Part shown: positions 59,210-64,000 of the stretch, in pieces
Layout of the letters: the number at the start of each line of letters is the position of its first letter
Numbering within the stretch: the stretch's first letter is position 1
From: Malania oleifera
Lineage: Eukaryota; Streptophyta; Magnoliopsida; Santalales; Ximeniaceae
Reading direction: 5' to 3'
NCBI RefSeq assembly: GCF_029873635.1
Contig: NC_080422.1
Coordinates: forward strand, 16,894,049 to 16,958,048
DNA length: 64,000 nucleotides
Notes under the pieces: generated by a model
Seen by the model: the letters and a program-made list of their open reading frames with translations, nothing else
Told to the model about the DNA's origin: nothing
Databases searched by the model: none
Position numbers and translations under genes: made by a program

Positions 59210-60214
59210 TTGCCCTTCTTCCCAAACCTCATAACTCCTTTTAGAGGAGCTATCTTCAAAAATACTCGATCTCCCACATCAAACTCTAACTTCTGGCGGC
59301 GAGTGTCTGCATAACTTTTCTGCCGACTCTGTGCTGTACTAATTCTTTCTCTAATCAATCAGACCTTATCGGACACTTGTTGTATTATCTTTGGACCCAA
59401 AACTTGTCTTTCACCTACTTCATCCCAGAAAAGAGGAGAGCGACATCTCCTGCCATATAATGCCTCGTAAGGTGCCATGCCAATGCTAGCCTGATTACTA
59501 TTATTGTAAGAAAATCAACTAACGGCATAAATTGAATCCAACTGCCTCCAAAATCAAGCACACAAACACAAAGCATATCCTCTAGAGTCTGAATTGTCCT
59601 CTTAGTCTGACCATCTGTATGGGGATGGAAAGCAGTGCAAAAAGCTAATTGTGTACCCATAGCCTTTTGAAAATTTTTCCAGAATCATGAAGTAAACGGA
59701 GGGTCTCGGTCTGAGATTATGGATATCGGCACACCATGGATGCGAACTATATCCTGAGCATAAATTTCTACCAACCTGTCCATGGAATAACTAACTTTAA
59801 TAGGGATGAAATGGGCAGTCTTCATCAATCGATCAACAACCACCCAAATCACATTCAACCCCTGTCGCACTGGTGGTAACCCCATAACAAAATCCATAAA
59901 AACGTGGTCTCACTTGCACTTTAGAATAAACAATGGTTGCAACTGTCCTGCTGGCCTCTGGTGCTCAGCTTTAACCTGCTAACATGTCAAGCACTGCTGA
60001 ACAAACTCGGCTATCCCTCTCTTCATCCCACTCCACTAGAAGTACTCCCGCAGATCCCGATACATTTTAGTGCTACCTGGATGTACGGTGTATAAGGATC
60101 TATGAGCCTCCTCCAATATAGTTCTTCTGATCTCGGTATCTGCAAGAACACAGAGCCTAGCACGGAATCGCATGGCTCCGTCATCTGATATGCTGAACTC
60201 CTCTCCCTGACCAT
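59210..60214 (-). pseudogene. gypsy integrase core and zinc region (broken)
   Basis: 60214-60000 includes the HHCC start (RRTILEEAHRSLYTVHPGST, KMYRDLREYF). 59897-59685 encodes MDFVMGLPPVRQGLNVIWVV and ISDRDPPFTS, holding the first two catalytic Asp positions. 59660-59415 encodes GTQLAFCTAFHPHTDGQTKR and TIQTLEDML with the Glu. Stops fall at about 59900, 59680 and 59410. Confidence 0.85.
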
Positions 60215-61118
60215 CCCGCACTCTAGCCATCATCTCTGCCAACTCTGCATCATCGCCTTGAGCTGCTTTAATCTTCTCGTATAGCATAAGCTGAAGCACT
60301 AGACTGGCAATAACTACCTGTGGACTCTTCTTTACCAATTCTATATTGAGCCTCTCCAAATCCATTAGAATTGAGTGTTGAATCTCCATAGCTGCCAGTA
60401 CGGGTCCCCCTGATTTCCTGCTAAGAGCATTTGCCATTACATTCGCTTTTCCTAGGTGGTAACTAATCATGCAACCATAGTCTTTAATGAGTTATAACCA
60501 TCTTCTTTGCCTTATATTCAACTCTTTCTAGGTAAAAAAATATTTCAGGTTCTTGTGATCCATGAATATCTCGCACTTCCCACCATATAAATAATGCCTC
60601 CAGATCTTGAGAGCATACACCACTATAGCAAGCTCTAAATCATGGATAGGATAATTCTTCTCATATTCTTTAAGTTGTCTAGATGCATACGCAATAACCT
60701 TGTCGTGTTGCATCAACGCACATCCAAAACCCTTCAAAGAGGCATCACTGTATATTACAAATTCGTCCTCTCCTGATGGAATAACCACAATTGGGGCCGC
60801 AACCAACTGCTGTTTTAATTCTTGAAAACTCCGCTCACAGTCGTCGGTCCAATCAAACTTTACATTTTTTCTCATAAGCCATGTTAATGGACCTGATAGT
60901 CTGGAGAAGCCATCTACGAAGCGCCGGTAATAGCTTGCTAACCCCAGAAGACTCCTGACCTCTTGAACGTTACCTGCCTTTCCCCAACTCACTACTGCCT
61001 CTATTTTACTCGGATCAACTGATACACCTGCTTCAAAGACCACATGGCCCAAAAAAGTAACCTGCCTTAACCAGAATTCACATTTCTTTAATTTTGTATA
61101 CCATTTCCTTTCTCTCAT
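60215..61118 (-). pseudogene. gypsy RT thumb/connection and RNase H (broken)
   Basis: 61118-60528 encodes [36 protein letters not shown], then RNase H with [20 protein letters not shown] (catalytic Asp), [20 protein letters not shown] (Glu) and [11 protein letters not shown] (Asp). 60470-60215 continues with MISYHLGKANVMANALSRKS, where the usual Asp of NVVADALSRK reads Asn. A stop and frame change separate the two parts near 60500. Confidence 0.87.
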
Positions 61119-61579
61119 ATCTGTAACACCAGCCTCAAATGATGCTCATGCTTCTCAAAACTCCTCGAATAGACCAGTATATCATCAATAAACATAACCA
61201 CAAACTGGTCCAAATACTGGTGGAACACCCGATTCATCAAATTCATGAATACTACTGGTGCATTAGTCAACCCAAATGACATCACTAAAAACTCATAATG
61301 CCCATATCTGGTACGGAAAGTAGTCTTCGAAATGTCCTCTGCTCTAACTTTCACCTGATGGTAACCCGATCGCAGGTCAATTTTAGAGTAAACCTGGGTC
61401 CCCTGGAGCTGATCAAATAAATCGTCGATCATAGGGAGAGGATATTTATTCTTGACTGTTAGTTTATTTATCTCTCTATAATCGATACACAACCTCATGG
61501 TTCCATCTTTCTTTTTCACGAACAGAACTGGCATTCCCCAAGGCGACACACTGGGCCTGATAAAACCCTTGTCCAACAA
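61115..61579 (-). pseudogene. gypsy reverse transcriptase core
   Basis: 154 codons open on the minus strand: [80 protein letters not shown], and the catalytic [11 protein letters not shown] with both Asp residues. It overlaps the next piece by four bases in another frame, so a frameshift lies at about 61115. Very close to Tekay/Del RT. Confidence 0.9.
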
Positions 61580-62381
61580 TTCCTGTAGCTAATCTTTCAA
61601 TTCTCTCAACTCATTTGGAGCCATACGGTATGGTGCTTTAGATACTAGTGCTGATCCAGGCAACATATCTACAGCAAAACTCAATCTCTTGGTCTAGTGG
61701 CAAGCCAGGAAATTCCTTTGGAAATACATCTGGAAACTCTCTCACTACTGGTATGTCAGCTTGTCTCAATTCTTCTTTTGGCAGATCTTTTATGTATACG
61801 ACATACTCCTGGCAACCACCCTGTAACAGTCTCCTCACCTGAATAGGCGACACCAGTTGTGGCGAGGCACGCACACGTGAACCCACAAATCTAAATTCTT
61901 GCTCACTCGAGGGTCTAAAAATCACTTCTTTCTAATGGCAATCAATGCTAGCGTGATAAATAGCTAACCAATCCATGCCCAGTATCACATCAAATTCCTG
62001 CATATCCAAGACCACAAGATCGGCTAACAGCACCATTTCCTGAATATTTACTGAAAAATTTCAAAGTACCCTCTTGCATCTAACCACAAATCCCATCGGC
62101 ATACCCACAGACAGTTCTATATCTAATGCATGTATCTCTATTCCAGCTATTTTCACATATCCCGTTGATATAAAGGAGTGGGTGGCACCTGTATCAAACA
62201 AAACAATAATTCTATATGGTAAAGCAGTAAGAGTACCTGTGACCACGTCTCCAGTTGTCTCAGCATCTCTCGGTGTCAATGCGTAAACCCTCGCCGGTGC
62301 AGTGTCCCTCTGCTGACCACCGCGGGGTGCTTGATATTCACCTTGAAATAGTTTGGGAGTTTGTGCATAATTCGACGGCAT
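61580..62381 (-). pseudogene. gypsy protease and PR-RT linker (broken)
   Basis: 62381-62061 carries the retropepsin active site VLFDTGATHSFIS. 61925-61638 carries SPIQVRRLLQGGCQEYVVYI, ADIPVVREFPDVFPKEFPGL and PLDQEIEF, the typical linker before RT in this clade. Stops at about 62058 and 61600. Confidence 0.87.
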
Positions 62382-63310
62382 CTAACACGATCGAGCCTCC
62401 CGCATCGATAACAAACATTTTTCCTCAGTTGGCACTCACCAGGATGTCTCCGTTCGCATATAGGACAAATGGTAGGAAGTTGTGCGCCCTGAAATCCACT
62501 GTGCTCTACCATTTGTCTCTGGCCTCTGCCAAATCTACCCCCTTTCCAAGGTCCTTGGCTAGGACCTACCTGAAAACTCGAGGGCGCAGTTCTTTTCCTC
62601 TAACATTGCATTTAGTCTCCTTGGGCAAACTTTCCTTTACTATAATAGCCCTGACAACCAACTCTAAGAAGTGTTGGATCCTCAGTACTACCACTTGCCT
62701 ATAAATATCACGCCTCAAGTTTCTCTCAAACATTCTAGCCTTCTTCGCTTCATCTGAGACAATATAGGGGCAAAAACGCGATAGCTCGATAAATCTCGTG
62801 GCATATTATTGGATAGTCAATGACCCTTAGAACAGACTCAGAAACTCCTACACTCGAGCATCTTTGACTGAAGCAAGATAATATCTATCAAAGAATATGT
62901 CCCTGAATCGGGCCCAAGTCATAGGTACTGGTATATCCTTTTGCTCCTTCAACAGTTTGGTGGCTGACCACCATCTCTCAGCCTCCCCTTCCAGTCTATA
63001 TGTAGCATATAAGACTCTTTGCTTGTCAGTGCAGTGAAGTACCGTCAAGATCTTTTCTATCTCATGCACCCAGTTCTTCGCAACTGCAGGATCAGCCGCT
63101 CCAGAAAAGGTCGGCGGATTCATCTTCATAAATTTCTCTATAGTACATCCCTGAACTAGAGGTGGACCTCCCTGCTCTCTAGAGCTCCGTGCTATCTTAG
63201 CCATAACCTACTGAACCACACAACGTAGCACAACATCGGAATCTCCACCTCCTGCACCAGAAGGACCTGCTCCATCATCCCCACTTGTGTGAGCACAACT
63301 GCCTCCTGGG
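62382..63310 (-). pseudogene. gypsy gag with zinc knuckle (broken)
   Basis: 63204-62848 encodes FMKMNPPTFSGAADPAVAKN, WVHEIEKILTVLHCTDKQRV and ATYRLEGEAERWWSATK, the retrotransposon gag domain. 62512-62390 has CPICERRHPGEC and CYRCGRLDRVRC, a zinc knuckle in which the usual His is lost. It stops at 62845. Confidence 0.87.
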
Positions 63311-63621
63311 TCCATCCTGCAAACATATAGAACACCGTTTTCAGAATTCTATTTCCTACACAGATCTAGCTTATTTCCTTTAACTAAAACCTCAAATTCA
63401 TTATCAACTTTTCCCCTTGATCCTATCCCACAATCCAATCTTGCAACCTAAACACATGACTCGTCGATAGTTTACTATGATTTTCCTGGAATCGTCACCC
63501 TAAGAAAAACACAGAAACAATCAAGAAATCCCGCATCCAGATCACATAACAAAACCTTAAATCTTTTTCCTATATTCTGGTATTGTTTTCCACTGCACTC
63601 TAGAGTCTACAGAACTTAACA

Positions 63622-63639
63622 ACCTAGGCTCTGATACCA
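63622..63639 (-). other. primer-binding site (initiator Met tRNA)
   Basis: Minus strand TGGTATCAGAGCCTAGG, three bases after the 5' LTR end. It matches the initiator methionine tRNA complement used by most plant chromoviruses. Confidence 0.92.
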
Positions 63640-63642
63640 AAA

Positions 63643-64000
63643 TGTAACATCCTCAAAATTCTTACTATATATATTTTTTATTTATATCTACATTCATACC
63701 TAAGCAGCGGAAACACAAATCATATAACCATTTATATATACTATACAATACCAAAATCCAGTATATACAGACCATAGCCATACAAAATAAACCCCTCGAG
63801 CATCATCTACCCCAAAAATACAAAATTCTATCATAACTCACCCTATAACTAGGGTAATCAAGTCATCTTCCTATCCGCGAGCCTAATCTACTCGCCTAGT
63901 TGGCTCACCTGAAAAATGGTAAAGTAATGGGGTGAGTCGACGCTCAGTAAGTGGAAATATGCTATTACCAATGTGTGGCGACCGAGTCATAAAATTATAA
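63643..64000 (-). repeat. 5' LTR of the gypsy chromovirus (partial)
   Basis: The LTR's 3' part only; the rest lies past the window. Aligns without large gaps to 56642-56999. Confidence 0.9.

Larger units (their letters stand above)
56642..64000 (-). mobile_element. Ty3/gypsy chromovirus (Tekay/Del-like), runs off the window
   Basis: Minus-strand element: 3' LTR 56642-58600, polypurine tract, internal region 58601-63642 with gag, protease, RT, RNase H, integrase and chromodomain in gypsy order, initiator-Met PBS, and the first 358 bases of the 5' LTR from 63643. Both LTRs begin TGTAACATCCTCAAAATTC on the plus strand. In the overlapping 358 bases I count roughly 25-30 differences by eye (about 92-93% identity). 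The left flank is GGCAG (56637-56641); its partner lies beyond the window. Every frame is broken by stops or shifts. Confidence 0.93.

Noticed and set aside
1..64000. CRISPR array, bacterial operon, phage or toxin system
   Set aside because: Spaced repeats in the window are LTR motifs with irregular spacing, introns are present, and no prokaryotic gene structure is visible.

Overview
The window is a stretch of plant nuclear DNA, most likely from a eudicot and probably a tree or other species with a repeat-rich genome. The evidence is an AT-rich background, a nine-exon gene with GT-AG introns matching the plant ISS1/VAS1 aminotransferase, and a dense nest of plant-type Ty1/copia and Ty3/gypsy (chromovirus) retrotransposons, a hAT transposon, a Helitron, MITEs and SINE-like units. 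I cannot name the species. No rRNA, tRNA gene, CRISPR array or bacterial operon is visible.

Layout. 1-3889: a long Sirevirus-like LTR (left end outside the window) split by a gypsy solo LTR (1492-3550). 3890-7599: non-coding DNA with two SINE-like units. 7600-14276: decayed copia element A on the minus strand, split by a Sirevirus-like solo LTR (10695-12661, TSD GTAGT). 14277-19556: intergenic DNA with a hAT-type MITE, a poly(A)-tailed retroposon and an 850-bp foldback element. 19557-21287: a third Sirevirus-like LTR. 22815-32216: copia element B on the minus strand, with both LTRs, PBS, polypurine tract and a perfect TSD (CTAGG). It carries two gypsy solo LTRs in opposite orientations (24778-27033 and 27561-29610, the latter with TSD CCCAT). 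35340-45779: the only intact cellular gene, an ISS1/VAS1-type aromatic/methionine aminotransferase of 394 codons, with a Helitron in its seventh intron. 49159-54362: a hAT element with 16-bp terminal inverted repeats and an 8-bp TSD, its transposase broken. 56642 to the window end: a minus-strand Tekay/Del-like gypsy chromovirus with a complete 3' LTR, all pol domains in broken form, a chromodomain, an initiator-Met PBS and the first part of its 5' LTR.

The most striking shared pattern is regulatory. LTRs of at least three unrelated groups (Sirevirus-like, Tekay-like gypsy, copia A/B) each carry a cluster of short CpG-containing palindromes with a GTCGAC or GTTGAC core. In most of them the cluster lies just upstream of a TATA box. 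Three of the five gypsy LTR copies here are solo LTRs, which points to much LTR-LTR recombination. All retrotransposon reading frames carry stops or frameshifts; the aminotransferase gene shows none. Positions of decayed domains are approximate, and family names rest on motif recognition, not on a database search.
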